This document shows, piece by piece, positions 25,701 to 34,540 of a stretch of DNA of 64,000 bases (within the stretch, counting starts at the first letter, position 1; the number at the start of each line of letters is the position of its first letter). Both the position numbers and the translations under genes were made by a program. The notes under the pieces were generated by a model, which did no database searches, was not told where the DNA came from, and saw nothing but the letters and a program-made list of their open reading frames with translations. The stretch covers positions 1,488,001-1,552,000 of the forward strand of contig NZ_JAMXIA010000001.1 of assembly GCF_025457425.1 (NCBI RefSeq), read 5' to 3'. The DNA comes from Chryseobacterium foetidum (GTDB taxonomy: Bacteria > Bacteroidota > Bacteroidia > Flavobacteriales > Weeksellaceae).

Positions 25701-27249
25701 TATTATAAACACTTGTTGGGGGTGTGGTTGTAGGTAATGTAACCGTAGTCCATGCACCTGTTGTTCCAACTCTGTATCTGATAATATATGTAGCATTTGC
25801 TGTGGCAACCCAAGAAACTGTGGCTGAAGAAACGGTAATGTTAGCTACCGAAATATTTGTTGGCGGAGCTGTAGTACAAGGCTGTAGATCAACAAATCTG
25901 ACATTATAATCTTCTACCTCACCCCATGTAAAACTTCCACATGCAGTCGCTGAGGCTGATTCTGTCATTACTACCCTCATACGGGTTGGAAGTGTACCGT
26001 TGTATGCTGTTGCCGGTATCGTAAATCCTGCACTTACCACAGGTGTAGTTGTATTACTAGGAGAGTTTAAAACCTGCTCATTAGTCTCAAAGATACCATT
26101 TCTGTTAAAATCAATCCAAACACCTGTTCCGAAAGAATACTGAAAACTTCCTACGAATGTTTTGCTTACGGAAACTGTGTTGTTTGTAGAATTTCTTACA
26201 AATGTAATCAGTTTGGAAGGATCAGTTCCATAATTGGTATAGAATGCTGCACCTGAATTATTACTCATCACATAAGAATTCGTTGCGTTTGCTGTTACAT
26301 TAGATATATAACCGTCGGCATTACTGGTTGATGTTGCTGTACAATAAGAAATGCCTGGTGTGGTGAAAGGAACAGCTGTTCCAAATGCGCCAGTGACACC
26401 TCCACAAACTGTAGCGATCTCAACTTCATATTGTGTAACTTCGGTAAGACCATTTATAGTATAATTCGTTGTAAGCGGAGTATTAAGATTCACAGTTGTC
26501 CACGTTCCACCCGGAAGCGTTCGGTATCTTAAAATATAAGTTGCACCTGCTGTCGGAGACCAGGAAACAGTAGCTGATGTAGCAGTTAAATTACCTACCG
26601 TATAAGTAGGGGCTGCCGTTGTACAAGGAGGTACGGGAGCATACACAAACTGCACTCTCGGTATATCCGCATATCTGTTACTGGCAGTAGGGGGAGATGC
26701 AGGATTAGGATTTGCAGTATCCTCATAATAAAGAATTCCTCTGTTTGTTCCTGCATTATACGTTCCCCAAGCCTGGCCTGGATATCCTGAGTATTGAGGT
26801 GCATTTTCGTTAACAGCGATAACGACATTGCTCGTACCATCCCATATAAAAGGTGTTGAAAGAGGAAGTTCTACCCAGGAACCATTGGTCATATTGGGTA
26901 ACGTCGCAGAATATACTTCCTGTAAATTCGCAATAGGAACCCAGCTGGTGGTCGTGGCAAAGTTAGCCTGCGTAGAATTTCCCATAAAGACTTTCCAGCT
27001 GTTAAAGCTAGTCTGAGGTGACGACGTCGTATCGACATAAAATCTTACAGCAGTAATCAGGTTATTGGCACCAACTGCCGCAGTCATTTCTGCTGCAGTA
27101 TAAATCTGCTGAGAATAATTATAGCCATAATAGCTATATATTGGCAGATAAACGGATGTTCCCGTACCTGTACCAATCTGACCTGTCTGCCCCGATACAC
27201 GAGGTAGAAAAGCAAAGAGAAAGGCAAAAAAAAGTAATATTTTTTTCAT
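22789..27249 (-). CDS. Large secreted FN3/GEVED-repeat protein with T9SS sorting domain
   Basis: The 1486-residue exoprotein starts with signal peptide KKILLFFAFLFAFLPRVSGQ. Residues ~25-205 form an N-terminal beta-rich domain. At least six fibronectin type III modules follow (phrases such as SATVSWSPTAGATYILRYR and YEVQIATVCGG). They alternate with four GEVED modules, each carrying WIDFNRNGIF or WIDYNRDGTF and the GEVEDY motif. The last ~75 residues (IYPNPVATVLNVKNISKKA through GLYVIELVDGDKTVQKKF) are a type A T9SS sorting domain, so it is exported by type IX secretion and likely attached to the surface. No catalytic domain is recognised; adhesion or matrix binding is a reasonable guess. Confidence 0.93.
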   Translation of the reverse strand: MKKILLFFAFLFAFLPRVSGQTGQIGTGTGTSVYLPIYSYYGYNYSQQIYTAAEMTAAVGANNLITAVRFYVDTTSSPQTSFNSWKVFMGNSTQANFATTTSWVPIANLQEVYSATLPNMTNGSWVELPLSTPFIWDGTSNVVIAVNENAPQYSGYPGQAWGTYNAGTNRGILYYEDTANPNPASPPTASNRYADIPRVQFVYAPVPPCTTAAPTYTVGNLTATSATVSWSPTAGATYILRYRTLPGGTWTTVNLNTPLTTNYTINGLTEVTQYEVEIATVCGGVTGAFGTAVPFTTPGISYCTATSTSNADGYISNVTANATNSYVMSNNSGAAFYTNYGTDPSKLITFVRNSTNNTVSVSKTFVGSFQYSFGTGVWIDFNRNGIFETNEQVLNSPSNTTTPVVSAGFTIPATAYNGTLPTRMRVVMTESASATACGSFTWGEVEDYNVRFVDLQPCTTAPPTNISVANITVSSATVSWVATANATYIIRYRVGTTGAWTTVTLPTTTPPTSVYNIPGLAESTAYEVQVATICGGVTGAFSASVPFSTPALTYCTSNPTSTTVYEYLSNVTVTPTGFAAMVSNSATPPPFYSDYTADTTRQITLIRGTSNNAISATKIWPNSTYASGTRAWIDFNRNGIFGDVANELVLDSPSNTVSVVNNTNFTVPTVAQGAYAGTLPVRMRVVLVEGATPNPCGTFTWGEVEDYNVRLIDLQPCSTTAPVPTVTNLTATTAYVSWLPTANATYRIRWRQGTTGAWLPTPLGYLELPAGQSWHTITGLTEQTAYQVQIQAKCGTTWGAFGASVPFTTPPLTYCPMTGGGTNDHIANVTVSPTGQAVMSNTSTQNGYTLYNTPATLINLEIGSTNNQISVAKGWTGSTSADAVTAWIDYNRDGTFANDERILISASSTTTPVTATFDVPQTVYTGPFNTTMRVVLNRGAAPTMCTSPANGEVEDYYVKLRPCNNVAPTPPTFTTVTHNSAVVNWVNTSGNLNFIVQYRPVTTPASPWTNVNASTITNNPPLTLNGLTPATTYEVQISAVCNGIAGTPGAIRTFTTRCDPTPPNVTISSVTSGSATVTWNPIVPSATYILRYRVVGATNWEPTITLPVPPTNTYILQGLSSYVTYEVQIANICVGETTPNPWSNPVVFTTIRVCSIPPPGLTITQLNPTSAEVTWEPYTGTGATNSYILRYRKVGIPSWTTVTVNNTNTHLITGLLELTKYEMQIANVCTGTPGNFTPLYYFTTPTVTYCQMGGSNAGSEYINKVTVTPYQGQAYVNETTGGAPGYHYYETNTDGKQIVLVQGSQGNVIRVDKTSSTGSNTGVAVWIDFNRNGYFDINEKILSNGPNTADNASASFTVPDDAFVSLTDYKYVMMRVAMQKDGIPVNCTSFANGEVEDYLVRIVKQAVVNPLNQTDIMIYPNPVATVLNVKNISKKANYKIYSAAGQLVSDGLILNNKIDVSRLINGLYVIELVDGDKTVQKKFIKE

Positions 27250-27569
27250 ATTTTAAATATTATATCCAAATGGATCACAAGAATTGTACATAGTTTTGAT
27301 GATAAAATTGTTTTGAATGTCTTAAAACAGAGAACCTGCTTTAAAAATTTTAATTGGTTGAAAAGAATAAATTGTAAAGAATTTCTTCATATGCTATAAA
27401 ATTGTATATTAAATACAAATCTAAACATTTTAAATGATTATCATTAAGACTGCATATATTTTTTTACGGAAATTTTAGCAAAAGCAAGAAATACCATTTG
27501 AATAATAAACAATAATTTTATTCAATTAAAAATACTCAAGTATTTCAAGCGGTTTGATCAAAATATTTC
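27250..27569. other. AT-rich gap without a recognised gene
   Basis: About 320 bp between the minus-strand exoprotein start and the terminator of the next minus-strand gene. It must hold the promoter of the exoprotein. I see no ORF, RNA gene or repeat in it. Confidence 0.5.
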
Positions 27570-27602
27570 AAAATAAAAAACCTCAGAAATTTCTGAGGTT
27601 TT
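27570..27602 (-). terminator. Terminator of the M12B-like protease gene
   Basis: AAACCTCAGAAA and TTTCTGAGGTTT form a perfect palindrome with a T run on the minus strand side. Confidence 0.85.
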
Positions 27603-27621
27603 GATTGAATTTAGACAAATA

Positions 27622-30591
27622 TTACTTTTTAATGAACTTAACCGTCTCTTTAAGATCTTTATCTCTAATTGTAATCAAATATGTACCTTTTACCAATTCG
27701 GCCACTCTTACCTGATTATCATTAATTGATCCTGATTTCACCAATTGTCCCACTGCACTGTGAATCTCATATTTTGCATTTGAAGAAACTTTTGTGATAT
27801 TTAGAACATCAGTTGCAGGGTTAGGATAAATCTGAATATTGTTTTTAACCAGAGAAGTTTCGCTGGTACTTAAAGATGGAATTAATAAATTATAGTCCTC
27901 TACTTCACCATAGCCAAATGTGCCGCAGCCCGCAAAGGTGCCGCCTAAAGACAATCCAGCGTTTGCGGCTCCTGCGTAATACAGGATGACTCTCATTCTA
28001 AGTGGAACACCTATTACAGCAGAGGCCGGAACTGTAAATGATCCAGTAATAGGCGCAGTAGGAACTGCGGTTGGATAATTTAACACTCTTTCCGTACTTT
28101 CAAAAATACCGTTCGCATTAAAATCAACAAAGACTGCCGAGGTATCCCAATCCGGAGTTCCTACAGTGATTGACAACCCGTAGGTATTTCCTGCTGCTAC
28201 CGTAGTCTGAAGCGCAGTATTGGTTGTGTAATTTGTGTAATTTGAAGGTCCTGAAGTATTATTCAACAAAGGCGTGCCATTGTATGACAATGTAACATTT
28301 GAAATGTATTCAAACTGCGTAGCATTAGTTGCCGTGATTGTACAATACGAAATTGTAGCAGTGGTAAAGTTTGTGCTTGCAGAGAAAGGCCCTTGTGTTC
28401 CACATACTGCAGCGACCTGAACTTCATAGGCAGTATTATCAGAAAGACCTGAAATATTAACCGTGCTTGTTGTAGAAGTTGTTTGTTGCCATGTAGTTAC
28501 CGACGTTTTCTTGTATTGGATAACATACGAAGTGGCACCAGAAACTGCAGGCCAGCTTACAGTAGCACCTGATGGGCCTATATTTGACACAACAACACCT
28601 GTAATTGCTGTGCCACAAGCAACCTGTGCCGCAACCGTCATTTTCTTTAAAGCGTAAAATACATTTCCTATAGAAGAAATTCTCAGAGCAACAGTCTGTC
28701 CATTTAGTGCCGCAGGCAAAGCAGCGATGGATTCTGTCCCGTCATTAGATGTTGATGCCAAAACAACTGTCCATGTAACACCATTATCTGTAGAATAATC
28801 AATCTTTACATTTGGAGAGTTATAAGCTCCGGCTGCTGTGTTAACAACGTCCCATGTAATTACATTGGCAGCATTGCTGAATAAAAATCCACCGGTTGTT
28901 AATTTAAAAGGTCCGTCAGCTCCTACATTGATGGTCTGTATCGCAGATTGTGTCTGCTGCTGCGTAGGTATAGGATGATTATCTCTTACCGTAATAGCAA
29001 AATTGGATTCTCTTGCTACATTAGAGACAGACTCCCATCCGCTGTTTGAATTGTTTAGAACACCGTTTAATACTGAAGAAAGTTTTGGAAAATAACGTGT
29101 AGGACTTGTAACAGGAGCAAATGATCTGAAAGAAGCACCGAATGTGGTTGTTCCTAAATTACTTGCAGTAATCGGATCGTCATTTACATTCGCTAACACA
29201 TCTGCTGCATCAAACTGCTCCCATGTATAGGTAAGTGGATCATTTTCCGAATCTGTAACCGGGGCTGTAAGTACATAAGCAGTTCCTTTAGGTATAGTGT
29301 AAGTAGGCAACGTTCCAATGACCGGTGCATTATTGGCAATTGTAGTTTCTATATCACAAGTTTTAGCGATAAGATTGTTCTGAATCTGTACAATACTTGC
29401 TACATGAAAGTAAGGATCAGAATTCATCTGAACATCGGTATTCGGGCCGCCGGTAATACCTGCATACCCCATAATAGTTGACCCGGAACCCGGCTCCATG
29501 TTTACTCCTGCCCCTTCTAGAGAATGAGCAAAAGTATGATTCGCTCCAAGCTGATGCCCCATTTCGTGAGCAACAAAATCAATATCAAAAGTATCTCCTA
29601 CCGGACTTGTGCTTTGCGTAAAGGCAGAACCTTTCCCTCTTGGAACAGCAGTTGTAGGTGCGATACATACACAGCCAATACATCCTGCATTGCCATTGTT
29701 ACCAGCGGCATTAAAGACGTGTCCTATGTCATAATTTGCGTTACCCACATTTGCTGTCAAAACAGACTGCAACTGAAGATTAAGATTTCCTGTATACGGA
29801 TCAGATGCAGCATCTGTATAAATAATTCCAGGATAATTCTGGATATTTAAATGCAATGCAAGATCTTTTTCAAAAACGAAGTTCACCCTCGTCATTGTAG
29901 CATTAATTGCAGCCAGTGCACTTGCCACAGTACCGCCATGGAAGGCAGTATATTCTCCCGTAGCAGAGATTGCAAGTCTCATTGTTCTGTATTTCTTATC
30001 AGACATCTTGGAAAAATCACCAGGCTGATGAGAGAAAGACTGACCAGGAAGTTTAAGTTTTTCAAGTTGTGCAACAGCTACCGGGCTTTCTGATGTACTA
30101 CACTGGAACACCTTATCTGAGCCAGCAGATTTAGGATGAACTAAATAAACCGTCTTTGCAGTATCCTGTGGATCGATAAATTCATAACTGCCATTGTGAC
30201 TTATCATCGACTGGAAATCATTGGGAGAAAGAGAGAATCTCACCAATTTGGTTGGATCATCCAAACCTACACCAGAATAAGATCCCAACTGATATTGGTC
30301 TGCAAGCTCCTTCACCATTACAGGAAAGCTGTAAACAGCAAATCTTTCCATCTTTCCGTGCAAGGTAGGGATTAAAATTTCTACAGGCTTAGCATTGGGG
30401 CCAGAGTCCTGTGCGTTTTTTAATTTTGATCTTAGTAAGTTCAGATCCAGTTTGTAGTATTCACCTATTGTTGCAGCTTCTACAGTAGACGATCTTTTGC
30501 CAGCCACTGACGCTGCAGAGGTCTTCGTCCATTGCGCAGAAGCTGTAACTCCCAGCACGCTACAAAACAAAACAGTAATCAATTTTTTCAT
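27622..30591 (-). CDS. Secreted reprolysin-like (M12B) zinc metalloprotease with FN3, GEVED and T9SS domains
   Basis: The 989-residue protein starts at MKKLITVLFCSVLGVTASAQ, a clear signal peptide; a longer frame upstream would bury it, so that start is rejected. A propeptide-like region runs to ~165. The catalytic domain carries zinc motif HEMGHQLGANH near residue 345 with Met-turn STIMGYAG, as in metzincins of the adamalysin/reprolysin type. Beyond it come a Big-like region (~420-650), one FN3 module (SGATVSWPAVSGATSYVIQY), one GEVED module (GEVEDYNLLI) and a type A T9SS domain (IYPNPATDVLNITKVSS). It would degrade extracellular protein. The C-terminus is nearly identical in layout to the neighbouring M43 protease. 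Confidence 0.93.
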   Translation of the reverse strand: MKKLITVLFCSVLGVTASAQWTKTSAASVAGKRSSTVEAATIGEYYKLDLNLLRSKLKNAQDSGPNAKPVEILIPTLHGKMERFAVYSFPVMVKELADQYQLGSYSGVGLDDPTKLVRFSLSPNDFQSMISHNGSYEFIDPQDTAKTVYLVHPKSAGSDKVFQCSTSESPVAVAQLEKLKLPGQSFSHQPGDFSKMSDKKYRTMRLAISATGEYTAFHGGTVASALAAINATMTRVNFVFEKDLALHLNIQNYPGIIYTDAASDPYTGNLNLQLQSVLTANVGNANYDIGHVFNAAGNNGNAGCIGCVCIAPTTAVPRGKGSAFTQSTSPVGDTFDIDFVAHEMGHQLGANHTFAHSLEGAGVNMEPGSGSTIMGYAGITGGPNTDVQMNSDPYFHVASIVQIQNNLIAKTCDIETTIANNAPVIGTLPTYTIPKGTAYVLTAPVTDSENDPLTYTWEQFDAADVLANVNDDPITASNLGTTTFGASFRSFAPVTSPTRYFPKLSSVLNGVLNNSNSGWESVSNVARESNFAITVRDNHPIPTQQQTQSAIQTINVGADGPFKLTTGGFLFSNAANVITWDVVNTAAGAYNSPNVKIDYSTDNGVTWTVVLASTSNDGTESIAALPAALNGQTVALRISSIGNVFYALKKMTVAAQVACGTAITGVVVSNIGPSGATVSWPAVSGATSYVIQYKKTSVTTWQQTTSTTSTVNISGLSDNTAYEVQVAAVCGTQGPFSASTNFTTATISYCTITATNATQFEYISNVTLSYNGTPLLNNTSGPSNYTNYTTNTALQTTVAAGNTYGLSITVGTPDWDTSAVFVDFNANGIFESTERVLNYPTAVPTAPITGSFTVPASAVIGVPLRMRVILYYAGAANAGLSLGGTFAGCGTFGYGEVEDYNLLIPSLSTSETSLVKNNIQIYPNPATDVLNITKVSSNAKYEIHSAVGQLVKSGSINDNQVRVAELVKGTYLITIRDKDLKETVKFIKK

Positions 30592-30635
30592 AGAATGAAC
30601 TATTTTTGAATTATTTGTAAATTTTTTTTGAATCT

Positions 30636-30643
30636 CAAATGTA
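30636..30643 (-). promoter_or_regulatory. Promoter -7 element of the M12B-like protease gene
   Basis: TACATTTG on the minus strand, about 45 bp upstream of the start at 30591, matches TAnnTTTG. Confidence 0.45.
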
Positions 30644-30716
30644 AGCATTATCTCACAATTGATAATACGATTTGTTTGATTTAACATAATAATTAAATTA
30701 TAACTATCAATAACAC

Positions 30717-30742
30717 AAAAAAACCTCCGAAATTCGGAGGTT
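30717..30742 (-). terminator. Terminator of the M43-like protease gene
   Basis: AACCTCCGAA and TTCGGAGGTT form a perfect palindrome followed by a T run on the minus strand. Confidence 0.85.
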
Positions 30743-30772
30743 AATTAACTATAATAAATTAAAATTTATTAA

Positions 30773-32818
30773 TTATTTTTTGATAAACTTCAATGTTTCT
30801 GAAATTCCTTTATCTCTCACGGTAATAATGTAGGTTCCTTTTACCAATTCGGCTACTCTTACCTGATTGTTACTGATATTACCAGCTCTGACCAACTGAC
30901 CTGCTGCATTGTGAATTTCATACTTGGCTTTATCTGAAACTTTAGTTACATTTAAAACTTCTGTAGCAGGATTAGGATATATTTGGATTTTACTATTTAC
31001 CACACCATTTGCCTCTTTGGTATCCAAAACCAGCACTTTAAATGATTTAGATTGTGTAAATCCAAAATCTGTTGCACCTTCTGAAATCAATATATTATTT
31101 GCTGCATCTTTCACATAATAATAACCGTAAACTACAATGCCATCTCCTTCTGTATCATTAATTGTAAAGACGTAGCAATCTGGAACTAAATTCCACGTTT
31201 GCGTTACTAAAGCTGGCATAGAAACTATCTGATTTCCATTAGCAACACCATCTGAATAATTACCACCAGAGTACAAAGTTGCTCCAGCACTGTTTTTTAA
31301 TGTCCACGAAGTTTCAGAACCGTAAAAATCTGGCTGGAAAGTAAAAGTAACAGCAGTAGAAGCAGCAATTGGTGTAGTTGTATAACCACCAGCTACAGCA
31401 AATGCATTATTATTACCAGCTCTCGCATCTGTGGTCCCATTAACAGAAATTATTTGTGCAGTTACAGTTGAACCTTGTGTAGCTGGCAGAGAAACAATAG
31501 CATATCTGTTTTGAGCAAGATTTCCTGTCCAGTTAAAAGTCTGAGCAGCACCACCATTTACGCTGTAAGAAATTACAGCCGATGTAAGTGCTGATGTACC
31601 TCTATTATATAAACTGAATGGAATAGAGACAGCAGCCGAAGCTCCGCAAGATGTAGCAGTGCTGCAAAATTTCTCTGCTTTTAACTCCGCATCATTAGCA
31701 AATAGTGGTATCGCAACATCTTTTGTGGATGTTTTAAGCGTTGATCTTCGCGGCGAATTATTCATCACTGTAATCATTCTAGCGGTTTGATCCACTGTAA
31801 AAATATTCATACAAAGATCATATGTATAGTTCATATAATTTCTCACCATATCTAACCCTGGCTGTGTTGGACATGAGTCCTGATTTGGATTGCAGATATA
31901 ATGAGCATTTCCTGCATTGGATGAGAACGGTGTATCATTACAGTAATCTGTTGCACATGGCCCATCACCCCATAAATGTCTTAATCCTAAGAAGTGACCT
32001 ACCTCGTGCGTCATTGTACGGCCTAAATCAACGTCGTCTGCCAATGAAAATGTTCCATCATCGTAATCTGCACTACCAAAACACCAGTAACCTGCCACTA
32101 CTCCATCAGTTGTAGCCACACCACCATTTGGATCCAAACCTGCCAAAGTTGAATTTGAAGGAAACTGTGCATAGCCCAGCAACTGAGTGTTGGAGAAATT
32201 CACACTCCACATATTCATATACTGTGTAGGATCCCAAATTGTGCTTGGCTTCACTATATTATTAATATCATCCATTGACCAAGACGCCCGGCACATGTTG
32301 ATTCTTTCAATACCATGAGTAGGATTTCCATTCGGATCCACTTTTGCTAAAGCAAACTGGATTTTTGTATCAGCACCTACCGCCACAGTATTAAATCCAC
32401 GGGTACCAGACATTCTTCTGAAGTCTTCATTCATTACGGTAATTTGTGAAGTCACCTGACCGTCAGGAATATTGGGAGCTGTACCATAAGCCTGACCAGA
32501 GTGAATTACGTGCACTACCACCGGAATAGTAATGATATCTCCATTTTGTGATTTTGCAGCAGAATTTTTAATCAATGGTGCAAGCCATGCTTCGAATTCA
32601 GTATCGGACATTCTTTCAGGATATTTAGCCTGAAGGTCTTTCTCATACTCGGTGGAAGAACAGCGTATAAGACCATTCATGTCTCTCAGCTGATCTACTG
32701 TATACACTTTTCCAAGCTCTAATTTATTATTCTTACTATCCTTTTGTCCATAAACTGTGGCAAAAACGATAAATGAGAATAAAAAAACTACTCTTGAAAT
32801 TGTAGAATTATTCATCAT
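30773..32818 (-). CDS. Secreted M43-family zinc metalloprotease (pappalysin-like) with T9SS domain
   Basis: The 681-residue protein has a signal peptide (ISRVVFLFSFIVFATVYGQ) and a propeptide to ~95. The metzincin domain carries TMTHEVGHFLGLRHLWGD near residues 265-282 and is followed by the Cys-rich stretch CATDYCNDTP and MNYTYDLC. This is the M43B (PAPP-A-like) pattern. Residues ~380-600 are beta-rich, with a segment (DFYGSETSWTLKNSAGATLY) seen in many Flavobacteria exoproteases. The end (IYPNPATEVLNVTKVSDKA through SETLKFIKK) is a type A T9SS sorting domain. Start 32818 or 32815 (two ATGs in a row) are equivalent. Role: extracellular protein digestion. Confidence 0.94.
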   Translation of the reverse strand: MMNNSTISRVVFLFSFIVFATVYGQKDSKNNKLELGKVYTVDQLRDMNGLIRCSSTEYEKDLQAKYPERMSDTEFEAWLAPLIKNSAAKSQNGDIITIPVVVHVIHSGQAYGTAPNIPDGQVTSQITVMNEDFRRMSGTRGFNTVAVGADTKIQFALAKVDPNGNPTHGIERINMCRASWSMDDINNIVKPSTIWDPTQYMNMWSVNFSNTQLLGYAQFPSNSTLAGLDPNGGVATTDGVVAGYWCFGSADYDDGTFSLADDVDLGRTMTHEVGHFLGLRHLWGDGPCATDYCNDTPFSSNAGNAHYICNPNQDSCPTQPGLDMVRNYMNYTYDLCMNIFTVDQTARMITVMNNSPRRSTLKTSTKDVAIPLFANDAELKAEKFCSTATSCGASAAVSIPFSLYNRGTSALTSAVISYSVNGGAAQTFNWTGNLAQNRYAIVSLPATQGSTVTAQIISVNGTTDARAGNNNAFAVAGGYTTTPIAASTAVTFTFQPDFYGSETSWTLKNSAGATLYSGGNYSDGVANGNQIVSMPALVTQTWNLVPDCYVFTINDTEGDGIVVYGYYYVKDAANNILISEGATDFGFTQSKSFKVLVLDTKEANGVVNSKIQIYPNPATEVLNVTKVSDKAKYEIHNAAGQLVRAGNISNNQVRVAELVKGTYIITVRDKGISETLKFIKK

Positions 32819-32840
32819 AACAAATATTATTTTACTTTCG

Positions 32841-32848
32841 CAAATATA
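32841..32848 (-). promoter_or_regulatory. Promoter -7 element of the M43-like protease gene
   Basis: TATATTTG followed by C on the minus strand, about 23 bp upstream of the start, matches the Bacteroidetes consensus. Confidence 0.6.
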
Positions 32849-32945
32849 ATTTATTTTCCATTTAGATTAAAATTTTTAATACTTTATTTAAAAAAAATGA
32901 GAAAACCATCCTATATTTACAATAATTTTCACAAAATAAAATATT

Positions 32946-33416
32946 ATGAAGAATTACGTCGCTTTAGCTTTTAGCTTATTATTAACAGTAAGTTGTAATA
33001 CGAGCAAAGAAGTTGGAGGAAAAACGAATAACGATAAAACTGTGGCAGGCAAAGCTTTAATTCAAAGTATTTCGCTGTCTGAAAGTACCAGAGGAACACA
33101 GCGCCTTTTTACTATTACTCCTGGCAAAGTGGAAACAAATAAGAATGGTGCTGTTGAAAGCAAAATCTTATCCGATTTGGAATGGAAGTCTGTTTCTGAG
33201 CAAACTGCTGAATTAAATCTTGCAGAAATCAGCACTTACCCTTCACCTACAACCAAAAGATACAGCGATGCTGCTATGGCTTCAGTGATCACAATTGAGA
33301 AAGACGGTAAAACCTACAGCTCTGCAGAATTTGACTCAGGGAATCCTCCGCAGCAGCTGAGAGATTTATATATGAGCATCCAAAATGCTGTGGGAATGAA
33401 AAAGGGCGGAAAATAA
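32946..33416 (+). CDS. Small lipoprotein of unknown function
   Basis: The 156-residue protein has a lipoprotein signal peptide KNYVALAFSLLLTVSC, with acylated Cys at ~17 followed by NTSKE. The mature part is polar, with a segment QRLFTITPGKVETNKNG and a conserved-looking centre LAEISTYPSPTTKRYSDAAMASV. It seems to be a small beta-rich envelope protein. I do not recognise the family. It converges with the DUF6048-like gene and shares a terminator hairpin with it. TATATTTA ~30 bp upstream may be its -7 element. Confidence 0.75.
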   Translation: MKNYVALAFSLLLTVSCNTSKEVGGKTNNDKTVAGKALIQSISLSESTRGTQRLFTITPGKVETNKNGAVESKILSDLEWKSVSEQTAELNLAEISTYPSPTTKRYSDAAMASVITIEKDGKTYSSAEFDSGNPPQQLRDLYMSIQNAVGMKKGGK

Positions 33417-33432
33417 TTCCACCCTTTTTTTA
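33401..33432. terminator. Bidirectional terminator between convergent genes
   Basis: AAAGGGCGGAA and TTCCACCCTTTTTTT form a stem with one bulge spanning the stop of the plus-strand lipoprotein gene; the opposite gene ends 3 bp further on. Confidence 0.6.
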
Positions 33433-33434
33433 TT

Positions 33435-34103
33435 TTAAAATTTGTAAGCCAGACTCCAGGAAAATCCCATATTAAAACTGTTAGAACTCTTTCCGAAACC
33501 GGGAACAATCATAGGTTCTACGTCATCCTGCTTTGACGTGGCAATCAAATATTTTGGCTGCATCGTGACATCAATAAAGAAATTGGTTTCAAAAAGCTGC
33601 ACTCTTCCGCCCAAAACACCTTCCAGCCAAAATGAAGACTGTGATGATGCAGGCATAGAAACACTTGCGCTGCTTCCACCGAAACCTCTCACCGGAATTG
33701 CTTTGTATTCCTGATTATAAAATGATCCCGCTACTTTTCCACCGGCATAAAATCCGTTGAATTCATTTTCACGGTCTTTTGCAAGCATATAAAAAGCACC
33801 AATTTTCGCAAACGGTCCGTTGGCAGTTGCATCATAACCATTCTTCTGATACACGTTTTTCTCAAAACCTGCTTCAATCAGGGCATGCGTATTTCCCTTC
33901 ACTTTTGATGAAATAAAACCCTGAAAAAGCTGACGGTCTGAGAAAAACGAAACCGTAATATTCAGAACGTCTACCCCAACCATAAAGTTGGGTTCATATT
34001 TCCATTTTTCTTTTACTACTTCTTCCTTTTTATTCTGAGCAGAAAACTGCAGTGCGAACGCACTAAAAAGTAAGGAAAAGATTAGTCTTGTCTTCATTTT
34101 CAA
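33435..34103 (-). CDS. DUF6048-like outer-membrane beta-barrel protein
   Basis: The 222-residue protein has a signal peptide (TRLIFSLLFSAFALQFSAQ) and alternating amphipathic strands ending in SFNMGFSWSLAYKF, a C-terminal Phe as in outer-membrane barrels. It resembles the DUF6048 family, which I recall beside DUF6452 lipoproteins near rlmD in Flavobacteriia; that is memory, not a search. Its start overlaps the end of the DUF6452-like gene by 41 bp (or 35 bp if the second Met is used), so translation is likely coupled. Function unknown. Confidence 0.72.
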   Translation of the reverse strand: MKMKTRLIFSLLFSAFALQFSAQNKKEEVVKEKWKYEPNFMVGVDVLNITVSFFSDRQLFQGFISSKVKGNTHALIEAGFEKNVYQKNGYDATANGPFAKIGAFYMLAKDRENEFNGFYAGGKVAGSFYNQEYKAIPVRGFGGSSASVSMPASSQSSFWLEGVLGGRVQLFETNFFIDVTMQPKYLIATSKQDDVEPMIVPGFGKSSNSFNMGFSWSLAYKF

Positions 34104-34539
34104 TAAAGTTTTGTCCGTTTGCTACTGAAAGCACCTTCCCGGGAGTTACCAACTGTGAATTTACATTCTGATACGTTTTTTTTACGCCACATCCGGGAGA
34201 AACGTAGGTCGCAGTCGTGGTATAATTTACTCTGACCTTTGATTCAGTTTCGGCTCTTCTGGTCTTGAAATACATATCCGTGTATGCTGCATCGTCTACT
34301 CTTAAAGGAATTAAAAGCGAATCTGCGTTTGTTGTTCTGCCGAAATCCACCACGCGCGTTCCGTAGTCTACTCTCAGATAAAGAGAGTCAACTGTTCTGA
34401 GCTGCCCTCCAGCGTTTCTGAACCGCACTTTCATTCTGGGAGTACCTTCACCGCTTTCACAGATATCGTCGTCACCACCGCAACTTACAGCAGTTCCGAG
34501 ACAAAAAATTAAGAAAGTATATTTAAAAAACTGCTTCAT
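34063..34539 (-). CDS. DUF6452-like lipoprotein
   Basis: The 158-residue protein has lipobox AVSC (residues ~17-20) followed by GGDDDICESGEGTPRMKVRF. The mature part is beta-rich with TRVVDFGRTTNADSLLIPL and a Cys pair (C in DDIC and in SPGCGVKK) that could form a disulfide. It resembles DUF6452. It lies 1 bp after the metalloprotease gene's stop and overlaps the barrel gene, so lipoprotein and barrel probably work together in the outer membrane. Function unknown. Confidence 0.72.
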   Translation of the reverse strand: MKQFFKYTFLIFCLGTAVSCGGDDDICESGEGTPRMKVRFRNAGGQLRTVDSLYLRVDYGTRVVDFGRTTNADSLLIPLRVDDAAYTDMYFKTRRAETESKVRVNYTTTATYVSPGCGVKKTYQNVNSQLVTPGKVLSVANGQNFIENEDKTNLFLTF

Positions 34540-34540
34540 T

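Noticed and set aside
26595..26840. Second reading frame inside the FN3/GEVED gene
   Set aside because: It is a shadow ORF on the same strand within a well-supported coding region.
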